Of a stretch of 64,000 nucleotides of DNA, positions 34,994-43,627 are shown piece after piece. The stretch spans positions 868,001 to 932,000 of the forward strand of contig CALNXQ010000002.1 in assembly GCA_942490535.1 (NCBI GenBank), read 5' to 3'. The DNA is from JAEINY01 sp942490535. Its GTDB lineage: Bacteria > Bacteroidota > Bacteroidia > Bacteroidales > Marinilabiliaceae. Position numbers and translations under genes: made by a program. The first letter of the stretch is position 1; every line of letters starts with the position of its first letter. The notes under the pieces are model-generated. The model saw only the letters and a list, made by a program, of their open reading frames with translations, did no database searches and was not told the DNA's origin.

Positions 34994-35590
34994 TCAAAGG
35001 GTTTTTATTAATACTCCGGTTAGTAGGGCTGTGATGACCATGGAGGCAATCAAAACGCCAATAAAGATAAGTGCGAGCTTGCCTCCTTTTAGGTTAGCTG
35101 ATACTTTGAACGCATGAAGCATGAGGGTAATCATCCAGATGGTCAATAATAATGTAATTACCATGATGCTAATGGCACCAGCCATCTCAAGCAGGGATAT
35201 CTCAACGGGCTCACCATAATGTAATAAACTCCACATGATGTGTTTGCCAAACTTTTCCAGGACGCCAAAGAAGCCTATGAACGAGGCCCCTAAATAAGGC
35301 GCCCGGGCGAAGGCTTGTGTCCCATAGATATCGATGGCCCGCACCATTGACTTGGAAAAAAGTAGAGCAGCCCCATAAAACAAGGTAGCCGGCACTAACC
35401 AATTCAATAAGCCTTGGAGAATAAAGTAATATACCGATAGTTCCGGACTCGTTTTGACAGAAATCACATCGGGGAAATGGGTATGACTATAATAGCCAAT
35501 CACCGAAGTGACCAGAATGATCAGGAGACCCCAAACCAACGATTTAGCTCCGGCAATGTATTGGAATGGATTGATTAGTTTAGTCATCAT
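34994..35590 (-). CDS. YIP1-like integral membrane protein
   Basis: 198 residues with five hydrophobic spans (about 18-33, 50-78, 100-115, 135-160, 172-195) and the FARAPYLGASFIGFFG stretch. The pattern fits the bacterial Yip1 family, whose members are polytopic with unknown function. It overlaps the DUF2089 gene by 11 bp at its start, so the two are translationally coupled. Two ATGs stand side by side at the start. Confidence 0.75.
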   Translation of the reverse strand: MMTKLINPFQYIAGAKSLVWGLLIILVTSVIGYYSHTHFPDVISVKTSPELSVYYFILQGLLNWLVPATLFYGAALLFSKSMVRAIDIYGTQAFARAPYLGASFIGFFGVLEKFGKHIMWSLLHYGEPVEISLLEMAGAISIMVITLLLTIWMITLMLHAFKVSANLKGGKLALIFIGVLIASMVITALLTGVLIKTL

Positions 35591-35861
35591 AGCTCTGTAA
35601 GGTTTTAATTTTATGAATCAGTTCGTCCAGCATATTCCGTACCGTCGGGTAACTCAGCTTTAATTTTTCAGCCATCACCTTTAAGCTGCCACTGCTACTA
35701 ACAAAATTGAGGACAAAATCCTGTTCTTTGGGATCGAGCTGAAGTAATACGGGCAACTCAAACAAACCACTAATGGTCGTTTCGCAGGCGTCACAGTGCA
35801 GACTATTTACCTTTAATCCGGTATTGCAACTAGGGCATACAACTGGAAGTTTCTTTTTCAT
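35580..35861 (-). CDS. DUF2089-family zinc-ribbon/HTH protein
   Basis: 93 residues. The N-terminal half is a zinc ribbon (CPSCN, then CDACE). The C-terminal half is a helix-turn-helix (SLKVMAEKLKLSYPTVRNML). This is the DUF2089 plan, thought to be a DNA-binding regulator. It is the first gene of the cluster DUF2089-YIP1-hydrolase-PH and overlaps the next gene, so it probably controls that membrane/exported set (inference). Confidence 0.9.
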   Translation of the reverse strand: MKKKLPVVCPSCNTGLKVNSLHCDACETTISGLFELPVLLQLDPKEQDFVLNFVSSSGSLKVMAEKLKLSYPTVRNMLDELIHKIKTLQSYDD

Positions 35862-36260
35862 TCGTTAATTTTTTACTCAATAAATGTAAATTAAAATTAA
35901 ATATTATTCAAATATAATTCAATTTTATTTATTAATCAATTAAAATATTCCCAAACATGAGTCTTTCAACCTTGCTGAAATAACCGACACGCGAGGTTGA
36001 TAAATACTTCTTCAGTCTCTTTTTGTAAAGTGAGAGCAGGAGAAACACAAATATTCCAATTGTTATAATAGAAGGAATTGATTGAGGGAGGAATTAGAGC
36101 ATCGCATACTGACAAATGAATACGAACCTGATTGGTGACATGAATAAGCAGAGCATTTGCCAGGGTATGATAATATGAATGAACCAGAGGGTTATCAAAT
36201 TATATTAGGCGCAAAATAGAGGTGATTGTAATTGAGGTGCAAAAACTATTTGTACGCATT
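35862..36260. other. Gene-free AT-rich gap
   Basis: 399 bp with A/T runs before the DUF2089 start, presumably containing its promoter. No repeat, hairpin or open frame stands out. Confidence 0.5.
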
Positions 36261-36956
36261 TTATGGCTGATGACCCTTCAATTGTTCCTGGTAAGCTTTA
36301 CGCTTTGCTCGCCGTTCTCTCTTTTTAACGGGATCAGACTTATACTTGTCCAAACTCAAAATTAACGTCAACCTTGCACCAATCAATAAACTATAGCCAC
36401 TGTCATATCCTGATAATCCACTGAAAAGACCACTAGTATCAATGGCTTTAAAGGTTAAAGCCAGCCCATACATCGACTCTACATCCTGAAAGCCAAGATC
36501 AAGCTCATAATAAGGTTTTGAGTAAGATACATGTTTTCGACTCTCTTGGCGGAATGTTGTTGGATCAGTCCTGCTATATGTCGTTAGTGAATTCATGGCG
36601 TGGCTAATTCCGATTTTAGGTTTGATAAAAAATCCAACCATTTGTTCTTCTTTAGCGCATACTACCATAATGTTGCAAGTCATATAGTAGCCAAAGTTAA
36701 AGACTGTACCATATTCATGTTCAAAGCCATTAAAGATTGTTGTACTGTCATGGGGAGATAAAAAAGTAAAATCAAATCCAATACCTGGCTGTATTCTTTT
36801 ATGTAAGTAATATTGGTAAGCCGCTTCAAACTGGAATGCTTTTTGGTATTCCAAGCCTGGATAAAAAGAGAGGGAATAATTTGTAGCGTGTTTGCTTATT
36901 TGGGCATCACTTAACTTAAAAATGATCATCCCCAATAAAACTAAATATATTCGCAT
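36261..36956 (-). CDS. Hypothetical exported beta-barrel-like protein
   Basis: 231 residues with a signal peptide (about 1-18, ending DAQ). Alternating strands follow: EAAYQYYLHKRIQPGIGFDF, MVGFFIKPKIGISHAM and YSLLIGARLTLILSL. A basic tail (KKRERRAKRKAYQEQ) comes after the last strand. This resembles a small outer-membrane protein with a charged C-terminal extension. I do not recognise a family, and it has no close partners. Confidence 0.62.
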   Translation of the reverse strand: MRIYLVLLGMIIFKLSDAQISKHATNYSLSFYPGLEYQKAFQFEAAYQYYLHKRIQPGIGFDFTFLSPHDSTTIFNGFEHEYGTVFNFGYYMTCNIMVVCAKEEQMVGFFIKPKIGISHAMNSLTTYSRTDPTTFRQESRKHVSYSKPYYELDLGFQDVESMYGLALTFKAIDTSGLFSGLSGYDSGYSLLIGARLTLILSLDKYKSDPVKKRERRAKRKAYQEQLKGHQP

Positions 36957-37089
36957 GTTGCCTTTTCAATATATGACCAATAATACTTAAAGGGCACGTA
37001 AAGCAAAGAGGCTTCGATCGATAATAATTTAGTCACCAACTGTAGGAAGTGGGTATTCTTTTTAAGCTAAATCAATGATTATCCATACA

Positions 37090-37123
37090 AAACGAGCTTT
37101 TAACCACAGTTAAAAGCTCGTTT
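37090..37123 (-). terminator. Terminator after the ABC permease gene
   Basis: AAACGAGCTTTTAAC and its complement pair over 15 bp around a four-base loop. The U run on the minus strand is short (four U). Confidence 0.72.
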
Positions 37124-37177
37124 CATCCACATTATAATTACAAGTAGCTGGTAGCTCCAGGCAAAGCCGCCCGGGAA

Positions 37178-39595
37178 TTATTCATCTTTCAATGCATCCA
37201 CCGGATTGGCAGCGGCGGTTTTAAACGTATGGCTGGCCAATGTAGCCATGGAAATAAGAATCAGGATCAAGGCCGGAATGACCAGGTACCAGGCCGACAT
37301 CGCAATGCGAAAAGCATACTGATCCAACCAGGTATTCATGATGTAAAAGGCCAAAGGTGCTCCCAGAATCACTGCCAGTCCGACCGGATTCATGAAATCA
37401 CGTGCCAACAGGGTAAAAATCTCCATGGTACCTGACCCCATCACTTTTCGAATACCAATTTCTTTGGTGCGCAACAAACCTTCATACATGGCCACTCCCC
37501 ATAATCCCATGCAGGCTATGAACACCGCCAGCAAAGCAAACACCGTGAAGATGACACCAAAGCGCCGATCGGCACTGTATTGCTCTTCAAATAAGGCGTC
37601 CAGAAAGAAATAATCAAAAGTAGAGTCGGTAAAATAGTCGTTCCACAATTGACGGACTTTTTCCAGGGTCTGACGGGCCTGAATGCCATCTACCCGTATG
37701 GATAAAAAGGAGGCTGGCAGCCAGTCAATCTTATCATGCATGATCAGCATAATAGGGGTAAATCCATTTTGCAGGGATTGATGGTGATAATTTTTCACCA
37801 CCCCAATCACTTCCATGGGTTCTGATAAAGTTTCAACCATCACCTGGCAACCGATGGCTTCTTCGACATTACTAAACCCCAAATCATGGGCCGCTCTTTC
37901 ATTAATCACTAACCGATCCCTATCACCTCCATATTCACGTGAAAAGGCACGTCCAGCCACCACTTCCAACTCAAAGGTTTCAATGAAACCATAACCTACC
38001 GTCAGCATTTCATACAGGCGAGAATCGTTTTCGTTATCTTGTAAACGACGGTTGGCCAAATGTTCACCCACGGGTTTACCCGGAACAGTCCCAGAGATAC
38101 TCACACTTTTCACTTCAGGGAACGTCGCCAGTCGCTCTTGCAGGGCATCCATACGTTGCTGCATGTTGGGCGAAATGGCAGGAAATTGCACGGATAAAAT
38201 TTGACTGATGTTCACCCCCAAATCCTGCTTTCGCATGTAATCCACCTGCTTGTAGACAATCAGGGTTCCGGCAATCAACACCATGGACGCGACAAATTGC
38301 AACACCACCAAGCCTTTGCGCAATAATCCACCACCCCGGGAGTGATTGTATTTGCCTTTGAGGATCACCACTGGTTTAACGGACGAGAGGACAAAGGCGG
38401 GATATAATCCAGCCAGGACACTGCCGGATAAAAAAACCACAATTAACCAAAGCCAGAACCCGGCATCACGCCACAGCGAGAACGAAAGTGCTTTCCCCGT
38501 TAAGGCATTAAAGGTGGGGAACGACACCTGCAAAAGGGTAAAAGTGATGAGTAGCGCCACCAGGTTGACCAGCATCGATTCGATCAGAAACTGATGAATC
38601 AGTTGCCGGCGCGTGCTGCCGGATACTTTGCGGACCCCTACTTCCTTGGCCCGTTCCATGGAACGGGCTGTGGTCAGGTTGATGTAGTTGATCCAGGCAA
38701 TTAACATGATGACGATGGCCACCAATATTAATACATTCACCACTTTGGCATTTCCTTTCACTTCACGCTCGTAAGGCTTGGCCGGCATCAGGTGAATTTC
38801 ATCAAGAGGCTCCAGTGCAACGGCCCAGGTTTTATTCTTGAGGGCTGCATCCGTCTTGTATTTCTCGGCTAAAGCCGGAAAATCCCGTTCAATGGCAGCT
38901 ACATAAGCAGGAGACGCCACTTCAACATAGGTATATACTTCATGGAGATACCAAAAATCGCGAATCCAGGGGGCCAGTGTTTCCCACGAAATGAGGTAAT
39001 CCATTTGCAAATTGGAATTGACGGGAATATCTTCAAACACACCGGACACTTCCAGGTCGGCAGAGGATTGCTGGGTGCGGAATTGCAGTATCTTACCCAC
39101 CGGATCTTCATTTTTAAAAAAACGCTGCGCGGCCGATTGACTAATCACCACCGTATTGGGGCGGGAGAGCACTTCGTTGGGCTGCCCATTGACCAGTGGA
39201 AAGGTAAAGAGGCTGAAGAAGGAACTGTCGGCATAGTAAACTTTGCGCTCCCTGAATTTGGTAGCGCCATAGGACACCATCTGTTCGGGCTCATGCAGAG
39301 CGATGCGCACCATTTTACTGATTCCGGGTAATTCATTGATCATGGCCGTACCATAGCCGAACGAACTGGTGGCCCAGTGCTCGGTCTCCACCTGACCTTC
39401 GTAAAACTTACTGGTGACGCGATAAATGCGGTCTTTATTGGCATGCATGTCATCATAACTGGTCTCAAACGTCACGTAATTAAGAATCAACAAAGAGGCG
39501 GCCATGCCAATGCCCAGCCCAATGATGTTGATCAGAGAAAATACTTTTCGCTTCAACTGGTTACGTATGGCTATTAAGAGGTAATTCTTAAACAT
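37178..39595 (-). CDS. MacB/FtsX-type ABC transporter permease
   Basis: 805 residues. An N-terminal helix (LINIIGLGIGMAASLLILNY) is followed by a periplasmic MacB-like domain, then three helices (about 285-440) with the FtsX pattern (RAKEVGVRKVSGSTRRQLI), a second periplasmic domain, and three C-terminal helices with LRTKEIGIRKVMGSGTMEIF. This double-FtsX form is common in Bacteroidota and exports substrates from the periplasm or inner membrane using a separate ATPase. It is 146 bp after the ATPase gene, on the same strand, and ends the set MFP-ATPase-permease. Substrate unknown: antimicrobial peptides or lipids are typical for the family. Confidence 0.93.
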   Translation of the reverse strand: MFKNYLLIAIRNQLKRKVFSLINIIGLGIGMAASLLILNYVTFETSYDDMHANKDRIYRVTSKFYEGQVETEHWATSSFGYGTAMINELPGISKMVRIALHEPEQMVSYGATKFRERKVYYADSSFFSLFTFPLVNGQPNEVLSRPNTVVISQSAAQRFFKNEDPVGKILQFRTQQSSADLEVSGVFEDIPVNSNLQMDYLISWETLAPWIRDFWYLHEVYTYVEVASPAYVAAIERDFPALAEKYKTDAALKNKTWAVALEPLDEIHLMPAKPYEREVKGNAKVVNVLILVAIVIMLIAWINYINLTTARSMERAKEVGVRKVSGSTRRQLIHQFLIESMLVNLVALLITFTLLQVSFPTFNALTGKALSFSLWRDAGFWLWLIVVFLSGSVLAGLYPAFVLSSVKPVVILKGKYNHSRGGGLLRKGLVVLQFVASMVLIAGTLIVYKQVDYMRKQDLGVNISQILSVQFPAISPNMQQRMDALQERLATFPEVKSVSISGTVPGKPVGEHLANRRLQDNENDSRLYEMLTVGYGFIETFELEVVAGRAFSREYGGDRDRLVINERAAHDLGFSNVEEAIGCQVMVETLSEPMEVIGVVKNYHHQSLQNGFTPIMLIMHDKIDWLPASFLSIRVDGIQARQTLEKVRQLWNDYFTDSTFDYFFLDALFEEQYSADRRFGVIFTVFALLAVFIACMGLWGVAMYEGLLRTKEIGIRKVMGSGTMEIFTLLARDFMNPVGLAVILGAPLAFYIMNTWLDQYAFRIAMSAWYLVIPALILILISMATLASHTFKTAAANPVDALKDE

Positions 39596-39741
39596 TAAAA
39601 TCGGGTTTTAAAAAGTTTCATGGTAAGATGGGGAGGCGCAAAGATAAATTTACACGATCCAGGCAATAAAAAAGGTACTTATCACGCCAGTTTGTTACGT
39701 AGGCCTTTTCAAACCATCCTTATTAGTGCCAATCATCTTGA

Positions 39742-40458
39742 TTAATTAATCGTCATGTCTTTCAATTCTTCACGACTGATTGCATGCATCCCTGTTTCGG
39801 AGACCACATGTCCATCGAACAGGTTGATGACGCGGTGAGCATAGCCGGCATCGCGGTTGGAGTGAGTCACCATAGCAATGGTCGTTCCCTCTTCATTCAA
39901 ACTCACCAGCAGATCCATCACCTCCTGCCCATTTTTCGAATCCAGGTTACCCGTTGGCTCATCGGCTAAAATCAAGGCCGGCTTAGCGACTACCGCCCGT
40001 GCAATGGCCACCCGTTGCTGCTGCCCGCCTGATAACTGCTGCGGAAAATGACTTTTACGATGGCTAATTTTCATCTTCTCCAACACTTCCATCACCCGTT
40101 GCTTGCGCTCCGAAGCTGGCATTTTCAAATATATCAATGGCATCTCCACATTTTCAAACACCGTCAGTTCATCAATCAGGTTAAAGCTTTGAAACACGAA
40201 CCCAATGTTTCCCTTACGATAGCCGGTACGTTGTTTTTCGCGATACCCTGACACATCGGTACCATTGAAAAAATAGTGGCCGGTGGTGGGGTTATCCAGT
40301 AATCCTAAAATGTTCAGAAGGGTTGATTTGCCGCAACCCGAAGGCCCCATGATGGCCACAAACTCACCTCGCTTAATGTGTATATTCACGTGATTCAGGG
40401 CCGTTGTCTCGACCTCTTCGGTGCGGAATATTTTTTCCAGTTTTTCTGTTCGTATCAT
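39742..40458 (-). CDS. ABC transporter ATP-binding protein (MacB/LolD type)
   Basis: 238 residues from ATG 40458, where the family start MIRTEKLEKIF lies. An in-frame ATG at 40494 would add twelve unrelated residues. Walker A is GPSGCGKST, the signature LSGGQQQRVAIARA, and Walker B LILADEPTGNLD, followed by the switch His in MVTHS. The protein energises the permease encoded next. The gap to the upstream MFP gene is unusually long for such a set (327 bp) and is occupied by a 21-bp repeat array. Confidence 0.94.
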   Translation of the reverse strand: MIRTEKLEKIFRTEEVETTALNHVNIHIKRGEFVAIMGPSGCGKSTLLNILGLLDNPTTGHYFFNGTDVSGYREKQRTGYRKGNIGFVFQSFNLIDELTVFENVEMPLIYLKMPASERKQRVMEVLEKMKISHRKSHFPQQLSGGQQQRVAIARAVVAKPALILADEPTGNLDSKNGQEVMDLLVSLNEEGTTIAMVTHSNRDAGYAHRVINLFDGHVVSETGMHAISREELKDMTIN

Positions 40459-40544
40459 ATTATTTCGTGTATCTATACAATTTACCTCTTTCATCTTTTA
40501 GGCAAGGACTTCTGCGTCATGCATTCTCATTTAACCATAACGCA

Positions 40545-40733
40545 CTTTTGCCTGACTTTGTGTCACTTTTATGCCGCTCTGCACCGCTTTAACACCTCTC
40601 TGCATTGCTTTCAAGGCTCTCCGTACTGCTTTTGTCTGACATTGTGGCGCTTTCACACCTCTCTGCACTGCTTTTGAGCCATTCTGCACCGCCTTTGTAC
40701 CATCCTGCAGCGCTTTTGTGATGCTCCGCACTA
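40545..40733 (-). repeat. 21-bp tandem array, nine degenerate units
   Basis: Nine contiguous units of exactly 21 bp on the plus strand, typical unit CTTTCACACCTCTCTGCACTG. Each begins CTTT and ends in a GC(A/G)(C/T)TG-like block. On the minus strand this reads as KAVQxGx heptads. Stops are absent in more than one frame because 21 is a multiple of 3. The unit differs from that of the arrays at 912 and 50708, but the period and number of units (nine, as at 912) are the same. It lies between the MFP and ATPase genes of one transporter set. Confidence 0.82.
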
Positions 40734-40785
40734 GGTCTGAACACGTTTAATGGTGAACTCCCGAATCGATCTTCACCTCGCCTCA

Positions 40786-42036
40786 TCATTTTAAGACTAA
40801 CTTCTCATGCGACGCAAACACATCATAGCCCGAAACGATCACCTGTTCACCTGGCGCTAATCCGTCCAACACTTCATAGCAATCCGGATTTTTACGCCCG
40901 GTGTGAATAGGACGCTTAAAAGCCGTTTCGCCATCCTTACTCAGCACAAAGATCCATTGCCCGGCTGTACGCTGATAAAAGGGCCCCACCGGAATCAAGT
41001 GAGCGGTATTTTCGTCGCCCAGCTGCAAATTGGTATGATAGGTCTGCCCGGCTTTGATACCGGCAGGCCGTTCACCTTCAAACACCAGATCGACTTTAAA
41101 GCGCCCCTCCCGCACCTCGGGATACACTTTGCGCACCTTCAGCTGATACTTCACCCCTTGCCGTTCAAAGCCAGCCCCTAAGCCCGTGCGTACCTTTTCA
41201 ATGTAGTGCTCATCAATCTGGGCCACTACCTTATATTCGGTCAATACATTCACCTGGCCGATGCGCTGTCCCTTGTCGATGGCTTCACCCACCTTCACAT
41301 CCAGCATGCCCAATTGCCCGTTCAGAGGTGCTTTAATATTCAGCTGATCCAACTCGAGGCGAACCAGGTTCAGGTTCAGCTTCATCTTTTCCAGGATAGA
41401 TTCCATTTGTGAAATTTGCGCCATCCGAAACAGCGAATCCTGATCTTGTTTCTGGCGCACGAGTTCCAAGGATGCCCGGGCCAGTTCATAATTCTCCCGC
41501 GCTTGCAGGAAATCTTCTTCCGCTATCAACTGCTCTTCATAAAAACCCGCATCCCGCGTAAAACGGCGTTTCAGCTTGCGCACCTCATAATTCAGGTTCA
41601 TGATCTCGCGTTTCACATCCAGGCGCTCCTGTTCCATGGTAATGCGGGTGTTTCGCAGGAAATTCATCTGCTCGGCCAAACGGGCTTCACTGTCCAAAAT
41701 GCGCAAGTTCAAATCATTGTTATTCAGCCGTACCAAAACCTGGCCTTTTTGCACCATGGCCCCCTCTTCCACCAGCTTTTCCTCCACAATTCCCTCTTCC
41801 ACTGCATCCAAATAAATGGTGGTAATGGGCTCCACCCGTCCAATGACGCGTACATAATCCAGAAACACGCCCTCCTCCACCGTGGCAATGGTCAATTCTT
41901 CAGCGTTCACTGCTTTACTGCTTTGATCGGCCCAGGTAAACTGATAAATCAACAGAAGTACTACAGCAGCACCAAAGGCAATTAAAATGTGTTTCTTACT
42001 AAGGATGCGTTTATTTTTTGTAATGACTTTATCCAT
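40786..42036 (-). CDS. HlyD/MacA-type membrane fusion protein
   Basis: 416 residues from the ATG at 42036. The frame extends to a TTG at 42057, which is less likely. A membrane anchor (about 17-36, HILIAFGAAVVLLLIYQF) leads to a biotinyl-lipoyl-like half domain (VEEKLVEEGAMVQKGQVLVRL), a long helical hairpin (about 110-220), the second lipoyl half (IKAPLNGQLGMLDVKVGEAI) and a beta-barrel domain. It bridges the inner membrane transporter to an outer-membrane channel, which is not encoded here. A sigma-54 promoter and a palindrome lie directly upstream, next to a divergent sigma-54 regulator. Confidence 0.92.
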   Translation of the reverse strand: MDKVITKNKRILSKKHILIAFGAAVVLLLIYQFTWADQSSKAVNAEELTIATVEEGVFLDYVRVIGRVEPITTIYLDAVEEGIVEEKLVEEGAMVQKGQVLVRLNNNDLNLRILDSEARLAEQMNFLRNTRITMEQERLDVKREIMNLNYEVRKLKRRFTRDAGFYEEQLIAEEDFLQARENYELARASLELVRQKQDQDSLFRMAQISQMESILEKMKLNLNLVRLELDQLNIKAPLNGQLGMLDVKVGEAIDKGQRIGQVNVLTEYKVVAQIDEHYIEKVRTGLGAGFERQGVKYQLKVRKVYPEVREGRFKVDLVFEGERPAGIKAGQTYHTNLQLGDENTAHLIPVGPFYQRTAGQWIFVLSKDGETAFKRPIHTGRKNPDCYEVLDGLAPGEQVIVSGYDVFASHEKLVLK

Positions 42037-42086
42037 GCGCTTTGTATTTTCTGGCAACGATTAATTATGGCCTCACCACAGGTTCA

Positions 42087-42103
42087 TAGCACAAGGCATA
42101 CCA
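42087..42103 (-). promoter_or_regulatory. Sigma-54 promoter for the efflux genes
   Basis: On the minus strand TGGTATGCCTTGTGCTA has GG and GC exactly 10 bp apart, as in the -24/-12 consensus TGGCACGNNNNTTGC. Transcription would begin near 42077, about 40 bp before the MFP start. Confidence 0.62.
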
Positions 42104-42168
42104 CTTCCTATTAAGTACTGATACTTAAACCTTCTAACACAATTTCAATCCCTCTTATATTCCCAAAG

Positions 42169-42208
42169 CGTCAAAATTTTTGACGTTTTTTTGTCTATTT
42201 TTTGGACA
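42169..42208. promoter_or_regulatory. Palindromes, probable activator sites
   Basis: CGTCAAAATTTTTGACG (42169-42185) is a perfect 17-bp palindrome, and TGTCTATTTTTTGGACA (42192-42208) is a second, imperfect one with the same GTC/GAC arms. The first is centred about 100 bp upstream of the start of transcription predicted from the sigma-54 promoter, the usual distance for an upstream activating sequence. Confidence 0.6.
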
Positions 42209-42265
42209 CTTTCGTAATTTGAACTTTATTCTTCTCTTTCTTTGGTTGACGAAAACAGATGGCTT

Positions 42266-43627
42266 ATGACCGATGCCCGTATCTTAATAGTGGATGATAA
42301 CAAGAGTGTTTTATCCGCGTTGCGCTTCCTATTGGAGGATGAGTTCAAACACGTCAAAGGGGTATCCAATCCCAATGTGATTCCCCATGAGCTGGAAACC
42401 GGACAGTACGATGTGGTGTTGCTGGATATGAATTTTAAAACCGGACAAAACACCGGCAACGAAGGCATTTATTGGCTCACCGAGATCAAAAAACGGGATC
42501 CCCATTTGAATGTCATCCTCATTACTGCCTATGGTGATGTGGATTTAGCCGTTAAAGGCATCAAAGAAGGCGCCACCGACTTTATTCTGAAACCCTGGGA
42601 TAATCAAAAGCTCATTGCCACACTGCAAACGGCCGTCAAACTCACCCGTTCCAACCGCAAAGTAACCCGGCTGGAACATGAAAAAGCGCAACTCCTGGAG
42701 GTGATTAACCAGCCGCTTTCGCCGGTTATTGGCACTTCAGAAGCCATGCGACGCGTGATGGACACCATTAAAAAAGTAGCGGTCACCGATGCCAATGTGC
42801 TCTTGCTGGGTGAAAACGGTACCGGGAAAGAACTCATTGCCCGTGAAATCCATCGCCTCTCCGCGCGGTCGAATCAGGCATTAATTACCGTGGACATGGG
42901 AGCCATCGCTGAATCGCTTTTTGAAAGTGAATTGTTCGGCCATGAAAAAGGCGCTTTTACCGATGCCCACAACAAACGCATGGGTAAATTTGAAGCGGCC
43001 AGTAAGGGTAGTCTCTTCCTGGATGAAATCGGAAACCTGAACCCTTCCCTTCAGGCGAAGTTATTATCCGTTCTTCAAAGCCGTACCATCACACCCGTTG
43101 GCAGTAACCAACCGATACCGGTTGACATCCGCTTAATAACAGCCACCAACCGGCATCTGCCCATGATGATTGAAGAGGGGCTTTTCCGCGAAGATTTATT
43201 CTTTCGGATCAACACCATTCAAATTGAAATACCGCCCCTTCGCGAAAGAGTTGGTGATGTGGAATTATTGGCGCACTTTTATTTGGAAAAGTATTGTCAG
43301 AAATACCATAAACCACGGATCCAGTTCAGCCATGGCGCACTAAAGAAACTCAAGCTGTATCGCTGGCCCGGTAATGTGCGTGAATTGCAACATGCCATAG
43401 AGAAAGCGGTTATATTGAGTGATGGACGTTTAATTGGGGAGACGGATTTCAGCTTTTCACCGTCGAAAGTAAACGCCATGCAACTGCCCAATACCATGGA
43501 AGAAATGGAAAAATTAATGATCTCCAATGCCTTGAAAAAAAATCATGGTAACTTATCGGCGTCAGCCTCGCAATTGGGCATTACCCGGCAGACCCTTTAC
43601 AACAAAATGAATAAATATGATCTCTAA
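42266..43627 (+). CDS. Sigma-54-dependent response regulator (NtrC type)
   Basis: 453 residues from ATG 42266 (the longer frame starts with TTG at 42242). The receiver domain has the acidic pair in LIVDDN and the phospho-acceptor in VLLDMNF. The AAA+ domain has Walker A GENGTGKE and the sigma-54 contact loop as GAFTDA in place of GAFTGA, a variant I recall from other Bacteroidota. A C-terminal Fis-type helix-turn-helix (NLSASASQLGITRQTLYNKM) binds DNA. The gene overlaps the following kinase by 11 bp and is divergent from the MFP operon, whose promoter it probably activates. Confidence 0.94.
   Translation: MTDARILIVDDNKSVLSALRFLLEDEFKHVKGVSNPNVIPHELETGQYDVVLLDMNFKTGQNTGNEGIYWLTEIKKRDPHLNVILITAYGDVDLAVKGIKEGATDFILKPWDNQKLIATLQTAVKLTRSNRKVTRLEHEKAQLLEVINQPLSPVIGTSEAMRRVMDTIKKVAVTDANVLLLGENGTGKELIAREIHRLSARSNQALITVDMGAIAESLFESELFGHEKGAFTDAHNKRMGKFEAASKGSLFLDEIGNLNPSLQAKLLSVLQSRTITPVGSNQPIPVDIRLITATNRHLPMMIEEGLFREDLFFRINTIQIEIPPLRERVGDVELLAHFYLEKYCQKYHKPRIQFSHGALKKLKLYRWPGNVRELQHAIEKAVILSDGRLIGETDFSFSPSKVNAMQLPNTMEEMEKLMISNALKKNHGNLSASASQLGITRQTLYNKMNKYDL

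Noticed and set aside
40545..40733. CRISPR array
   Set aside because: The units follow without unique spacers, are not palindromic, and there are no cas genes in the window. The same applies to the arrays at 912, 20931 and 50708.
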